Shown here piece after piece: positions 9,104 through 17,957 of a stretch of 64,000 nt of DNA; positions within the stretch are counted from its first letter, which is position 1, and each line of letters opens with the position of its first letter. This DNA is from Polyangiaceae bacterium (lineage in GTDB: Bacteria > Myxococcota_A > Polyangia > Polyangiales > Polyangiaceae). The notes beneath the pieces are model-generated. The model did not search any database. It was given only the letters and a program-made list of their open reading frames with translations, and was not told where the DNA came from. The DNA lies in NCBI GenBank assembly GCA_020846005.1, contig JADLEQ010000041.1, positions 32,817 to 96,816 on the forward strand, in the 5' to 3' direction. Made by a program: the position numbers and the translations under genes.

Positions 9104-9132
9104 TAGTTACCGGCGAGTCGGCGTCCGGTCAA
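9104..9132 (-). promoter_or_regulatory. Promoter of the rplC run
   Basis: Read on the minus strand: -35 TTGACC (9132-9127), 17-base spacer, -10 TAACTA (9109-9104). The leader to the L3 ATG would be about 70 bases. It is back-to-back with the rplS promoter. Confidence 0.6.
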
Positions 9133-9162
9133 GTCGGCCCGGATCCCGGCGCCCGGCCGGAG

Positions 9163-9191
9163 TTGACTCGGGCGCCTCCACGCGGCATAAG
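9163..9191 (+). promoter_or_regulatory. Promoter of rplS
   Basis: -35 TTGACT (9163-9168), 17-base spacer, -10 CATAAG (9186-9191), giving a leader of about 65 bases before ATG 9265. GGAGG at 9255-9259 is a good ribosome-binding site. Confidence 0.55.
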
Positions 9192-9264
9192 TCGCGCCCT
9201 TCCCGGCCGGGCCCGTCGCCCGCACCCGGAACGCATCGCGGCCCGCGGGTTCGCGGAGGCACTC

Positions 9265-9624
9265 ATGGCATTCAAGTCTTCGACCATCGCCGCGCTCGAG
9301 AGCGCGTCGCTCCGCAAGGAAGTCCCCGGGTTTCGCGTGGGTGACACCCTCGCCGTCCACTACAAGATCGTGGAGGGGGACAAGGAGCGCATCCAGGTCT
9401 TCAAGGGGACGCTCATCAAGCGCCACCGGGCCGGCGCACGGAGCACCGTCACGCTGCGGAAGGTCAGCTTCAACGTCGGCGTCGAGCGTATCTTCCCGCT
9501 CCATTCGCCGCGCGTCGAGCGGATCGAGGTGGTGTCGCGCGGCGTGGTCCGGCGCGGGCGCCTCTTCTACCTCCGTGGGCTCTCGGGCAAGGCCGCGCGC
9601 ATCCAAGACGTGAAGGACCGCTGA
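9265..9624 (+). CDS. rplS: 50S ribosomal protein L19
   Basis: 119 residues, the usual L19 length. The typical core is present: [52 protein letters not shown] and [19 protein letters not shown]19 sits at the 30S-50S interface. I used ATG 9265, preceded by GGAGG at a good distance; the open frame continues upstream, but that part does not look like L19. In many bacteria rplS follows rpsP-rimM-trmD; here it stands alone, divergent from rplC, and is followed by a hairpin. Confidence 0.95.
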   Translation: MAFKSSTIAALESASLRKEVPGFRVGDTLAVHYKIVEGDKERIQVFKGTLIKRHRAGARSTVTLRKVSFNVGVERIFPLHSPRVERIEVVSRGVVRRGRLFYLRGLSGKAARIQDVKDR

Positions 9625-9628
9625 GCCA

Positions 9629-9649
9629 CGGCGCCACGGGCGGGCGCCG
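9629..9649 (+). terminator. Hairpin after rplS
   Basis: CGGCGCC (9629-9635) and GGCGCCG (9643-9649) pair around a 7-base loop, 5 bases after the L19 stop. There is no U-run, so it may be a Rho-assisted or processing stem. Confidence 0.45.
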
Positions 9650-9736
9650 GCGTCGGTCCATTTCGGGGCTCGGTTCGCGCGCGGAACCGGTGTATGCTGA
9701 AAGCACCGCCGGATTTAGCGCCGGGAGGCTCCCATC

Positions 9737-11056
9737 ATGGTCAACTGCTCGCGGTGTGGCGCCGCGAACCAATCCCACAACCGTTTCTGTCTCTCCTGCG
9801 GCGCGCCGCTGGCCCAAGGCGCTCCGGCGCCGCAGCCCGCCGCGCCCCCCGCTTGGGGCGCGCCGCCGCCCGCGGCGCCGGCCGCTGCCCCGCCCGGCTG
9901 GGCCCCGCCGCCGGAGGCCGCCCCGCCCCCCGGGTGGGGTCCGCCGCCCGGTGCTCCTCCCGCCCAGTACGGTGCGCCTCCCGGCCCGTACGGCGCTCCG
10001 CCACCGCCGGAAGCCGGCGGCTACGGTCCCCCCGGAGGGTACGCCCCGCCGCCGCAGCCCGGCGGGTTCGGCGGACCCCCGCCGGCCGCGCCCCCGGGCT
10101 TTGCGCCCGTGCCCGCCGGCGGTGGCGGCCCCGGCGGCTGGGGTCCGCCCGGCGCGCCAGGCGGGGGCCCCGAAGCGTTGAATCCGTTCGGCGCGACGAT
10201 CGCGCCGGAGCTGCCCCAAGGCGGCGCTCCCCCACCGGGCTTCGGCGCCCCCCCACCCGGCTTCGGCGCTCCCCAGCCCGGCTTCGGCGCTCCCCAGCCC
10301 GGCTGGGGCGATCCAGCGCACGCCGCGACGGCGCCGCCGCCCCTCGCCGATCCCATGCAAGGTGGCGGCGCGGGGCCCCAGCCCTTCGGTAGCCCCCCTC
10401 CCGGGTTCGGGGCCCCTCCTCCGGCGATCGGGGGTCCGCCGCCGACGTTCGGTGGGGCCGCAGCGGATCCGTCCGCGGCCTATGGCGGGCAGCCCGCCGG
10501 CTTCGGAGCACCGCCGCCCGGCCTCGGCGGGCCGCCAGCAGGTTTCGGTGCGCCGCCGCCCGGCTACGGCGGCCCGCCCGCTGGTTTCGGAGCGCCGCCC
10601 CCCGGCGCTGAGGCGCCGCCGCCCGGGTTCGGAGCGCCGCCGCCCGGGTTCGGAGCGCCCCCGGCCGCCGCCGCGCCGCCCCCCCAGCCCGCGGCGCCCG
10701 TGTACGAGCCGGGCAACGTGCCCGCGGACGCCCCCCGCGTCCTCGCCGCGTTCCTCGTCTCGTACGAGGACGCCGACCTCGGCGTCTTCTGGCCGATCTT
10801 CCAGGGGCAGAACCTCGTGGGCCGCAAGGGCGCGGGAGACGGCCTCGGCGTCGAGATCGACCACCCGACGACCTCGTCTCGCCACGGCGTCTTCCACGCG
10901 ACCGCGCGGCCCGGCCGGGTCGTGTACGAGGACGTCGGCAGCACGAACGGCACGTTCTTCGGCGACGAGAAGCTCGCGCCGGGGACTCGCTTCGAGCTGT
11001 CGGACGGCCAGGAGATCCGCTTCGGCGGGTACACGGCCAAGCTGAAGATCATCTGA
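9737..11056 (+). CDS. Zinc-ribbon, Pro/Gly-rich linker and FHA-domain protein
   Basis: 439 residues, no membrane segment. Residues 4-25 form a zinc ribbon, CSRCG then CLSCGAPL. Residues about 27-325 are a low-complexity linker rich in Pro, Gly and Ala with GFGAPPP-type repeats. Residues about 335-438 are an FHA domain, with VGRKGAGDG, SSRHGVF and DVGSTNGTFFGD carrying the conserved Gly-Arg, Ser-x-x-His and Asn-Gly positions. FHA domains bind phosphothreonine peptides. The gene starts an apparent operon with the vWA/FHA protein (2-base gap) and the PP2C phosphatase, so it probably reads Ser/Thr phosphorylation. GGGAGG ribosome-binding site at 9723-9728. Confidence 0.85.
   Translation: MVNCSRCGAANQSHNRFCLSCGAPLAQGAPAPQPAAPPAWGAPPPAAPAAAPPGWAPPPEAAPPPGWGPPPGAPPAQYGAPPGPYGAPPPPEAGGYGPPGGYAPPPQPGGFGGPPPAAPPGFAPVPAGGGGPGGWGPPGAPGGGPEALNPFGATIAPELPQGGAPPPGFGAPPPGFGAPQPGFGAPQPGWGDPAHAATAPPPLADPMQGGGAGPQPFGSPPPGFGAPPPAIGGPPPTFGGAAADPSAAYGGQPAGFGAPPPGLGGPPAGFGAPPPGYGGPPAGFGAPPPGAEAPPPGFGAPPPGFGAPPAAAAPPPQPAAPVYEPGNVPADAPRVLAAFLVSYEDADLGVFWPIFQGQNLVGRKGAGDGLGVEIDHPTTSSRHGVFHATARPGRVVYEDVGSTNGTFFGDEKLAPGTRFELSDGQEIRFGGYTAKLKII
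10228..10670 (+). repeat. In-frame tandem repeats coding GFGAPPP-like units
   Basis: Imperfect 21- to 24-base units inside the FHA gene. Clear examples are CCCGGCTTCGGCGCTCCCCA repeated in 10257-10300, and two near-identical 21-base copies around 10613-10654. Such coding repeats can change length by slippage, altering the linker between zinc ribbon and FHA domain. Confidence 0.7.
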
Positions 11057-11058
11057 GC

Positions 11059-13386
11059 ATGACCGAACGAACGTCCCCCAGTCGGCGCGGCGGCTCGGGG
11101 CGCCGTGCCCTCGTGCTCGCGGCGCTCGTGCTCTGGCTGTGCCAGCTCGTCGCCTCGACGGCGATCGCGGCGCCGGAGGCGAGGCTCCTGCGCGTCGACC
11201 CGCGGGCGAGCACGGAGAGCGGCACCCCCGTCCTGACTACGGTCGTCGAGCTCGTGCAGCCCAAGCGCTTGAGCGACGCGATCGGCGAGTGCGCAGGGCT
11301 CACGGGCACCGGTCAGCTCGACTGCATGAGCGAGGCGCTGGAGAAGGACGGCGCGCTCTACACGCCGTTCAACCCGTTCCCGCAGGCGAACGCGATCTTC
11401 ACCGTGACCGTCGATGGCATCGATCAGCCGGCGAAGTTCGTGTCGACGGCGAGCTGGGGGCAGAGCCAGACCCAGCCCAGCGTGGGGACGGCGTGGTTGC
11501 TCCTCGTCGACGCCGATCGCCGCATGGGCGCCTCGTTCGCGGACGCCAAGGCGACGGCCGCGGCGTTCGTCGCGGCGCTCGGCCCGAGCGACATCGTCAA
11601 CATCGTGTTCCTGAGCGACCGGCAGTCGTTCGTGCGGGACAGCAAGTGGATCGCCGCCAGCGACAAGGCCCGCGCGACAGCCTTCATCAACGGCGTCACG
11701 GACACGTTCCCCAACAACAGCCGCAACCGCCCGCTCGCCTCGATCATCCGCGCGGCGGCGACGGACGCGTTCAAGTCGCTCGGCAACATCGGCGAATCGG
11801 TCAAGGTGCCGCTCCACCAAGCGATGGTGGTCCTCTCGAACGGCTACGGCGGCGCAGATCCGCTGACGAACGGCGCCGGCGGGCTCGAGATCTCGAAGTA
11901 CATGACCAAGGGGCGGTTCCCGGAGGACAACACCGCGCTCCCCAAGTCTCCGCTGCCGGTCATCAGCGTCTACTACCCGTCTACGGTCATCGACGAATAT
12001 CGCCTCGCGTCGCTCGAGTTCATGCAGAACATGGCGAACACGGAGATCGGCGGGTTCTTCACCGTGATGCGCCCAGGCCAGGCGGGCCGCGCGCCGAACA
12101 TCGTGCGCGTGGTGCGCACGCGGTTCTCCAAGATGCACATCGTCCGGTGGCGGGTCGCGTGCATCGCCCCCTCCGTGACGCAGACGTTCAAGCTGGTCTT
12201 CAACAACGTGAAGCCCGCCATCCTGGGCGACAACTCCTTCGAGAACGTGCCCGTCGGCATCGACCCGACGACGTGGCCGCTCGACGTGAACGTCCAGTAC
12301 ACCGCGGAGATGGCGCAGCGCGACGGCGGCGTGCACCCGAAGGGCCGCTTCAAGGTGTACGGCGACTTCTGCTGGGGCGGCGACAAGTCGCGAGCCGAGG
12401 CCTACTTCGTCCCGGCGGGGCAGCAGCTCCCGGGCTCGCTGGCCGGTGCCGACGTAGACAAGGCCAAGCGCACGCAGCAGCAGCTCATCGCGATGGGCAT
12501 GAAGGGGACGGCCGTCGAGACGAGCAACGCGTTCGTCGAGATCGAGGCGCCGGACAAGGACAAGATCCTGCACGGCGCGGGAGATCAGGCGCAGGTGCGC
12601 GTGGTCATCGTGGACAACAAGGCGGCGAGGACGAGCGGCGTCACGGCCGACAGCATCCTCACGCTGAAGGGTCGCGCCGCTCCGTTCCCACTGCTCGAGG
12701 CGCTCCTCGGCGTCTTCGGCCTGCTGGTGATCGTCCTGTTGGTCGTGGTGATCGTGCGCGGCGGCGGCAAGAAGAAGGGCGGCCCGCCTCCCCCACCGGT
12801 CGCGGCACCCCCGTACGGTGGTCCGCCGGGCGCGGGCCCGCCCGGCGGCTACGGCGCGCCGCCCGGCGGCTACGGGGGGCCTCCCTACGGTGGCGGGCCC
12901 GGGGTGCGCTCGGTCGCGTCCGGGCTCCTCGGTGGCGCGCCGGCTCCCGCGCTGACGCCCGCCCTCGCCGGCGGCGGCACACTGCCGCCGGAGCTCCTGT
13001 TCGGCGGCCGGGCTCCGCGGGTCGCGCTGACGGACGAGCAGCCCGCGCGAGTGCGCCCCGCGCCTCCCGACCCGTACGGCGGCGCCCGCGCGGTGGCGCG
13101 CGCGCGCCTCGAGGGCGAGGCGGGGACGCTGCATGTCGCGCCGGGGGTCGACGCGACCGTCGGCAGCGATCCCGCGCGTTCCCTGCTCGTCCTCGCCGCG
13201 CCCGGCGTCGAGCCGCTGCACGCGACGTTCGCGCTGCGGGGCCCCGAGCTGCTCGTGCGGGACGAGGGCACCACCCTCGGCACCAGCGTCGACGGCACGC
13301 CAATCGCACCGCGGACATGGGTCCGCGTGCCACACGGTGCCCAGGTCACCGTCGGTCGAGCCGCGCTCACCGCGCGCTTCGAGTGA
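11059..13386 (+). CDS. Membrane protein: exported vWA-like domain, TM helix, cytoplasmic FHA-like domain
   Basis: 775 residues. A signal sequence (about 17-37) is followed by an extracytoplasmic region. This holds a von Willebrand A-like fold near residues 145-330 (AWLLLVDADRRMGASF, then VVLSNGYGG). The metal-binding motif is DADRR, not DxSxS, so metal binding is doubtful. A strong membrane helix lies at about 541-568, then a Pro/Gly-rich linker and a C-terminal FHA-like domain (about 690-775: TVGSDP, EPLHATF, TTLGTSVDG). It is 2 bases after the zinc-ribbon/FHA gene and 15 before the PP2C gene. I infer an envelope sensor or scaffold of a Ser/Thr phosphorylation circuit; the ligand is unknown. 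Confidence 0.78.
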   Translation: MTERTSPSRRGGSGRRALVLAALVLWLCQLVASTAIAAPEARLLRVDPRASTESGTPVLTTVVELVQPKRLSDAIGECAGLTGTGQLDCMSEALEKDGALYTPFNPFPQANAIFTVTVDGIDQPAKFVSTASWGQSQTQPSVGTAWLLLVDADRRMGASFADAKATAAAFVAALGPSDIVNIVFLSDRQSFVRDSKWIAASDKARATAFINGVTDTFPNNSRNRPLASIIRAAATDAFKSLGNIGESVKVPLHQAMVVLSNGYGGADPLTNGAGGLEISKYMTKGRFPEDNTALPKSPLPVISVYYPSTVIDEYRLASLEFMQNMANTEIGGFFTVMRPGQAGRAPNIVRVVRTRFSKMHIVRWRVACIAPSVTQTFKLVFNNVKPAILGDNSFENVPVGIDPTTWPLDVNVQYTAEMAQRDGGVHPKGRFKVYGDFCWGGDKSRAEAYFVPAGQQLPGSLAGADVDKAKRTQQQLIAMGMKGTAVETSNAFVEIEAPDKDKILHGAGDQAQVRVVIVDNKAARTSGVTADSILTLKGRAAPFPLLEALLGVFGLLVIVLLVVVIVRGGGKKKGGPPPPPVAAPPYGGPPGAGPPGGYGAPPGGYGGPPYGGGPGVRSVASGLLGGAPAPALTPALAGGGTLPPELLFGGRAPRVALTDEQPARVRPAPPDPYGGARAVARARLEGEAGTLHVAPGVDATVGSDPARSLLVLAAPGVEPLHATFALRGPELLVRDEGTTLGTSVDGTPIAPRTWVRVPHGAQVTVGRAALTARFE

Positions 13387-13401
13387 CCAAGGAGCCTTAC
13401 G

Positions 13402-14526
13402 TTGCGCCGCTCCGCACCGGGCGTCGTGGTCGACCTGGCCGCGGAGAGTGATCCGGGCCGCGATCCCGCGAAGCAGAACAACGAGGACACGTTCGCCTCC
13501 GTCGAGACGGCGCTGGGACTCCTCCTCGTCGTCTGCGACGGAATGGGCGGACACCTGGGCGGGCGGCGCGCGGCTGAAGCCGCGACCAGCACCATCGTCG
13601 GCGCGCTCCAGGCCACGCCCGCCGGGGCGTCGCGACCCGAGGCGCTCCGCAGTGCGCTCGTCGCGGCAGGGGGTGCGGTCCACGCGGTTGGCGGCGAGTC
13701 GCCGAGCAGCGCGCGCCCGGGCTCGACGGCGGTGGTCGCCCTCCTCCACGCGGGCGGCGTGGACATCGCGCACGTGGGCGACTCGCGCGCGTACCTGTTC
13801 CGCAGCGATCGGCTCCACCCGCTCACCCGCGACCACTCCGTCGTCCAGGCGATGATCGATCAGGGGCTGCTCACGCCGGAGGCCGCGCGGGGGCACCCCG
13901 AGGCGAACCGCATCACCCGGGCGCTCGGCATCTACGCGGCGGTCGAGCCGGAGGTCCGCCCCGAGCCGGTCGCGCTGTACCCGCGTGACGTGTTGCTCCT
14001 CGCGAGCGACGGTCTCACCGACATGCTGGCCGACTCCGACCTCGAGGCAGCGCTCCGCCAGCACCTCCACGACGGCGCGGACGCCGCCGCGCAGGCGCTC
14101 GTGCGACTCGCGAACGCGCAGGGCGGATGGGACAACATCACCGTACAGCTCGCCATCGTCGCTGCCGCCTCGCACGCTGCCGCCTCGGCCGCGAGCGCGC
14201 CGACCCAGGCGCCCGCGCCCGGCGTGCGGACCGTGCCGCTCGCAGCGCCCGCGCCCGCCTCACCGCCCGTCGTCGCGGGGACGCAGCCCTTCACCTACAT
14301 GGGCTCACCCGCTACCACCACCCTCCCCCTCGGAGCCTCCCTCTCGGGCGCCGGGGACGCCGCCGGGGTCGGCGACCGACCGGTCGCCTTCTCGACGCCG
14401 CCCGGCCCCCCTGCTCCCCCCCGGCGGACGGGCAAGATCGCGGTGCTGGCCGGAGCCGGCTGCGCGGCGCTCGTGGTGTTCGCGGTGCTGATCTGGTGGG
14501 CGGCCCGCCTCGCGCTCGGCCGGTGA
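13402..14526 (+). CDS. PP2C-family Ser/Thr protein phosphatase with C-terminal membrane helix
   Basis: 374 residues. PP2C metal-binding motifs are clear: QNNEDTF (near 25-31), VVCDGMGGH (43-51), HVGDSRAYLF (near 120-129), DHSVVQAMI, LLASDGLTDML and GGWDNITVQL. The family needs Mn2+ or Mg2+ and removes phosphate from Ser and Thr. After a Pro/Ala-rich linker, a single hydrophobic helix at about 346-370 ends the protein, anchoring the catalytic domain in the cytoplasm. The start is TTG 13402, supported by AAGGAG 8 bases upstream and the motif position. It is third in the FHA operon, so it probably erases the marks the FHA domains read. Confidence 0.9.
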   Translation: MRRSAPGVVVDLAAESDPGRDPAKQNNEDTFASVETALGLLLVVCDGMGGHLGGRRAAEAATSTIVGALQATPAGASRPEALRSALVAAGGAVHAVGGESPSSARPGSTAVVALLHAGGVDIAHVGDSRAYLFRSDRLHPLTRDHSVVQAMIDQGLLTPEAARGHPEANRITRALGIYAAVEPEVRPEPVALYPRDVLLLASDGLTDMLADSDLEAALRQHLHDGADAAAQALVRLANAQGGWDNITVQLAIVAAASHAAASAASAPTQAPAPGVRTVPLAAPAPASPPVVAGTQPFTYMGSPATTTLPLGASLSGAGDAAGVGDRPVAFSTPPGPPAPPRRTGKIAVLAGAGCAALVVFAVLIWWAARLALGR

Positions 14527-14630
14527 TGACACCCGCGTGACGCGCCGCGCGGCCCGCCGCGCCGGAGCCGCCCCCCGCGCTTACGGGGTACCCCTTGCCT
14601 CCGGGGCCGAACGGCGGCGATGATTCGATC

Positions 14631-16202
14631 ATGGCGGACCCCAGCGTGTTGGTGCTCGGTGCGGGACTGGCGGGGCTCTCGACGGCGATCCACCTGCTCG
14701 AGGCGAGCGGGGGGCGCCTCGACGTGACGCTGATCGACCGCGGGCACGTCGTCGGCGGCAAGGCCTCGTCCGTCGCCCACCGTGATCCCACCCTCGGCCG
14801 CACGTTCACGGTCGACCACGGCTTCCACGTCTTCTTCGACTACCCGAACTTCGGCGCGCGATTGGAGGCGCTCGGGGCGTCCGCCGGCCTCACCCGACGC
14901 CACCACGACGTCCTCATCTGGAGCGCCGGCGCGATGCGCCGGTTCCGCGCGCTCCCGCTCCCCAGCCCGCTCCACTTGCTGGCCGGTGGGCTCGAGTCGC
15001 GGCTGTTCGGGCTCCGCGACGGCCTGGCGGTCTTCCGCTTCATGTTTCGCATTTTCCTCATCGACCTCGGGCGCCTGACCGAGGCGGAGCGCCACGTGCT
15101 CGACGCGGTGTCCTTCGACGACTACGCGCGCTCGAACGGGCTCTCGGACGCCATCCTCCGGTCGTCGTTCTTCCGCTTCGTCGCGCAGTCGGCGTTCATC
15201 TACCCGCACTCGATGTCCGCGCTGTCCGCGATCGCCGCGATCCAGCTGGTCGCGCAGAGCTACGACGCGGTCGCGGTACGCTACATGGAGGAGGGCACGT
15301 CCGACGCGCTCATCGAGCCGCTGCGTCGCCACTTCCTCCGGCTCGGCGGCAAGCTGGAGAAGTTCAAGCGCGCGACGCAGATCGAGGTCGTGGGTGGACG
15401 CGTCGACGCCGTCCTGGTCGCCGAGAACCGTCACTACATCCACAGCGGCGAGGTCGCGAGCGGCGTCAAGTCGAACTACTACAGCGTGGAGACGCCCATG
15501 CCCGGCCCCCCAGCGCCCGTGCGGCGCCAGGCGGACCACTACGTCTCGACGCTCCCGCCGCGGGACCTGATCCCGGTGCTCGACCCGGCCACCGCGGCCC
15601 TCCCCTACTTCGACGCCATCAAGCGGCTCCAGACGCAGCGGACGATCGCGCTCGAGCTCTGGTACGACCGCGTCGTCAGCCCGCCCGACGCGGACGGCGC
15701 CATCGTCGGACTCGACGGGCCGTTCTCGACGGTGTGCGATCTGCGCCGGGTCCAGCGCGTCGCGGAGGGGCACGGCTCGGTCGTCCAGTTCGTGGGCGAG
15801 GACGGCGCGTACGCCACACGCCCCGACTCCGAGCTGCTGGCCGACGCCCTGGCGACGCTCCACGCGATCTGGCCGCTGTCTCGCTCTGGCGTGGTGGAGA
15901 AGCAGTATTTCCATCGTGGCGCTCACGACGACTTCTTCCTCACCACCCCCGGGAGCGACGCGCTCCGCCCCGCCGCGCAGTCGCCGTTCCCCAACCTCGT
16001 CCTGGCCGGGGACTTCACGCAGACGGGCTTCCGCGTGATCTGCATGGAGGGCGCGTGGATCTCCGGCATGCGAGCCGCCAACGCCGTCCTCGCGCGGCAG
16101 GGGCTCCCCCAGGTCCCCATCGCGCCGATGCGCGGTCCCGGCGGCCTGACCGGCGTCGCGCGCGCGCTCCGCCGCCTGGCGGCGGATCTGGGCTTCGGGT
16201 GA
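14631..16202 (+). CDS. Phytoene/zeta-carotene desaturase-like FAD oxidoreductase
   Basis: 523 residues. The N-terminus is a dinucleotide-binding motif VLVLGAGLAGLSTAIHL, with FAD-site residues VVGGKASS and DHGFHVFFDYP. The C-terminus has the flavoprotein closing motif LVLAGDFTQTGFRVICMEGAWISGMRAANAVL. This layout fits the phytoene desaturase / hydroxysqualene dehydroxylase superfamily. The substrate cannot be assigned, and no carotenoid or hopanoid genes are nearby. The start is ATG 14631; GATGAT ends 6 bases upstream, and an in-frame TTG at 14595 would precede it. Its stop overlaps the start of the histidine kinase gene. Confidence 0.82.
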   Translation: MADPSVLVLGAGLAGLSTAIHLLEASGGRLDVTLIDRGHVVGGKASSVAHRDPTLGRTFTVDHGFHVFFDYPNFGARLEALGASAGLTRRHHDVLIWSAGAMRRFRALPLPSPLHLLAGGLESRLFGLRDGLAVFRFMFRIFLIDLGRLTEAERHVLDAVSFDDYARSNGLSDAILRSSFFRFVAQSAFIYPHSMSALSAIAAIQLVAQSYDAVAVRYMEEGTSDALIEPLRRHFLRLGGKLEKFKRATQIEVVGGRVDAVLVAENRHYIHSGEVASGVKSNYYSVETPMPGPPAPVRRQADHYVSTLPPRDLIPVLDPATAALPYFDAIKRLQTQRTIALELWYDRVVSPPDADGAIVGLDGPFSTVCDLRRVQRVAEGHGSVVQFVGEDGAYATRPDSELLADALATLHAIWPLSRSGVVEKQYFHRGAHDDFFLTTPGSDALRPAAQSPFPNLVLAGDFTQTGFRVICMEGAWISGMRAANAVLARQGLPQVPIAPMRGPGGLTGVARALRRLAADLGFG

Positions 16203-17872
16203 CCGCCGAGGACGACCTCGCCAGCGCTCGGCGCCGGCTGTCCGCCGTGCCGTGGGTCGTCATTCTCTTCTGCTGGCCGGCGACGCTCCTCGGCTGGTAC
16301 TTCATCACGCTCGTCGCCGACCCGTCCTGGTGGCGCGACCGGTTCCTCCTCCACTACTTGACGGCGATGATGGCGGTCGACTCCATCGGCTGCCTCGGCG
16401 CGCTCCAGTTCTGGACACGCCACGCGCGCGCGATGCGGGGCGATCCCTCGCGGGCGAGCCTCGAGCAGGCGCGGCGGGTCTGGGTCGAGCTCCTCGCTCT
16501 ACCGGAGCGCACCGCCGCGCTGCTCGTGGGGCTGATCCTGCTCACGCTGGCGCCGGGCACGGTGATCCTGCTCACCCGCGCCACCGTCGAGCTCGTCGGG
16601 ATCGGCTACGCGGGCGCCGCGATGGCGGCGGCTTGCGAGCTCACCGTGCTCGTCCCGGTCGTACAGCACCTGGTGATCCCGACCCTGCGCCGACTGAAGG
16701 CGGCGCACCCCTCGCTGGGCCTCCGAGACGACGGGGCCCGGCCGGGCCCGATCCGCACGTACTTCGCCTTCGGGCTGGTCGCGATCAGCGCGGTCAGCAT
16801 CGCGCTGGTCGCGACCCTGATCGAGAGCCGCACGGCGACAGCGCCGCGCTACCACTTCCCGGAGGGCCCGGCCGTCGCGCTCGCGATCGTGTGCATCGGC
16901 TCGATGAGCGCGGGGATCGCGCTCCACCTCTACTCCGCGGTGCTGGTGCCGCTCACGCGCCTGGCGAGCGCCATGCGACGCTTCTCGACAGAAGAGGTCG
17001 GCGTCCGCGTGGGGCTCCTCCACGTCGGCGAGGTCGGGCTGCTCTGCGAGCACTTCGACGAGATGGCGGCCGCCCTCGAGCAGTCTCGCGCGCGCCTCGC
17101 CGAGCGAGAGGCGCTCCTCCGCCACGCGCAGCGGTTCGAGGTGATGGGGACGGTGACCGCGACGTTCGCGCACGAGGTCGCGAATCCGCTCACGTGCGTC
17201 GCCCTCAGCCTCGAGGTCGTCGACGCCGAGGTGGGCGCGCTCACCGCGCCGGAGCCCCCCCCGCCGACGGAGGCCACCCACTCGCTGACGACCTGTCGTG
17301 AGGCGCTGGCCGACGCGCTGTCAGCGACCCAACAGATGCAGCTCTTGCTCCGCGACATGCGCACGTTCTCGCGGCGCGAGGGGGACGTCCACCTCGCGTG
17401 CAACGCCGCGGCGATGCTCGACGGCGCGCTCCGCCTGGCCAGCGGCGAGCTGCGCAAACATCAGGCCGAGGTCGTGCGCGAGTACGACGATTGTCCGCCC
17501 GTCCTCGGGACACCCCACAAGCTCTCGCAGGTGCTCCTCAACCTGGTCCTGAACGCCGTCCAGGCGCTGGTGGCGGGGCGAAAGGCGCGCGTAGGCGTGG
17601 CGGTGCGCCCGCTCGGGGACCGGGTGGAGATCGCCATCACCGACAACGGCCACGGCATCGCGCCGGAGCACCGACAGCGCGTCTTCGACGCCTTCTTCAC
17701 CACGAAGCCCGAAGGCGTGGGGACCGGCCTCGGGTTGTTCGTCAGCAAGAAGATCGTGACGGAGCACGGCGGCGAGCTCGCCTTCGACACCGAGGTCGGC
17801 GTCGGCACGACCTTCCGAATCGTGTTGCCGGTCGCGCCCCCGTCGACCCCGAGCGCCGCGCCGGTGTCGTGA
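16199..17872 (+). CDS. Orphan membrane histidine kinase with HAMP domain
   Basis: 557 residues from a GTG overlapping the previous stop (GTGA), so translation is probably coupled. Several hydrophobic segments fill residues about 15-270 (first one WVVILFCWPATLLGWYFITLV). A HAMP-like linker follows (LTRLASAMRRFSTEEVGVRV). The phospho-acceptor is in TFAHEVANPLTC (near 323-334). The ATPase domain has NLVLNAVQAL, DNGHGIAPEH, FFTTKPEGVGTGLGL. No response regulator lies nearby. Coupling to a desaturase-like flavoprotein suggests that it senses a membrane-lipid or redox signal; that is inference. Confidence 0.88.
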   Translation: MTAEDDLASARRRLSAVPWVVILFCWPATLLGWYFITLVADPSWWRDRFLLHYLTAMMAVDSIGCLGALQFWTRHARAMRGDPSRASLEQARRVWVELLALPERTAALLVGLILLTLAPGTVILLTRATVELVGIGYAGAAMAAACELTVLVPVVQHLVIPTLRRLKAAHPSLGLRDDGARPGPIRTYFAFGLVAISAVSIALVATLIESRTATAPRYHFPEGPAVALAIVCIGSMSAGIALHLYSAVLVPLTRLASAMRRFSTEEVGVRVGLLHVGEVGLLCEHFDEMAAALEQSRARLAEREALLRHAQRFEVMGTVTATFAHEVANPLTCVALSLEVVDAEVGALTAPEPPPPTEATHSLTTCREALADALSATQQMQLLLRDMRTFSRREGDVHLACNAAAMLDGALRLASGELRKHQAEVVREYDDCPPVLGTPHKLSQVLLNLVLNAVQALVAGRKARVGVAVRPLGDRVEIAITDNGHGIAPEHRQRVFDAFFTTKPEGVGTGLGLFVSKKIVTEHGGELAFDTEVGVGTTFRIVLPVAPPSTPSAAPVS

Positions 17873-17921
17873 CCGGCCGTCCGCCGGAGATCCCCGATCC
17901 GACGCCGCGAGCCGGGCGCGT

Positions 17922-17950
17922 TTGCGCTCCCGCGCCGGCTTGGCTAATCG
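17922..17950 (+). promoter_or_regulatory. Promoter of the FHA-ABC transporter gene
   Basis: -35 TTGCGC (17922-17927), 17-base spacer, -10 TAATCG (17945-17950), then 7 bases to GTG 17958. The TTG at 17922 that opens the longest frame is therefore better read as the -35 box. Confidence 0.6.
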
Positions 17951-17957
17951 AGCGGCC

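Noticed and set aside
10228..10670. CRISPR-like short repeats
   Set aside because: Repeats are in frame, Pro/Gly coding, with no unique spacers or cas genes.
10564..14175. Very long minus-strand open frame opposite the FHA/vWA/PP2C genes
   Set aside because: Arg/Val-rich composition and no recognisable motif; the plus-strand genes there have clear domains, and high GC produces long antisense frames.
14595..14630. TTG start for the desaturase-like gene
   Set aside because: It precedes a better ATG that begins directly before the dinucleotide-binding motif.
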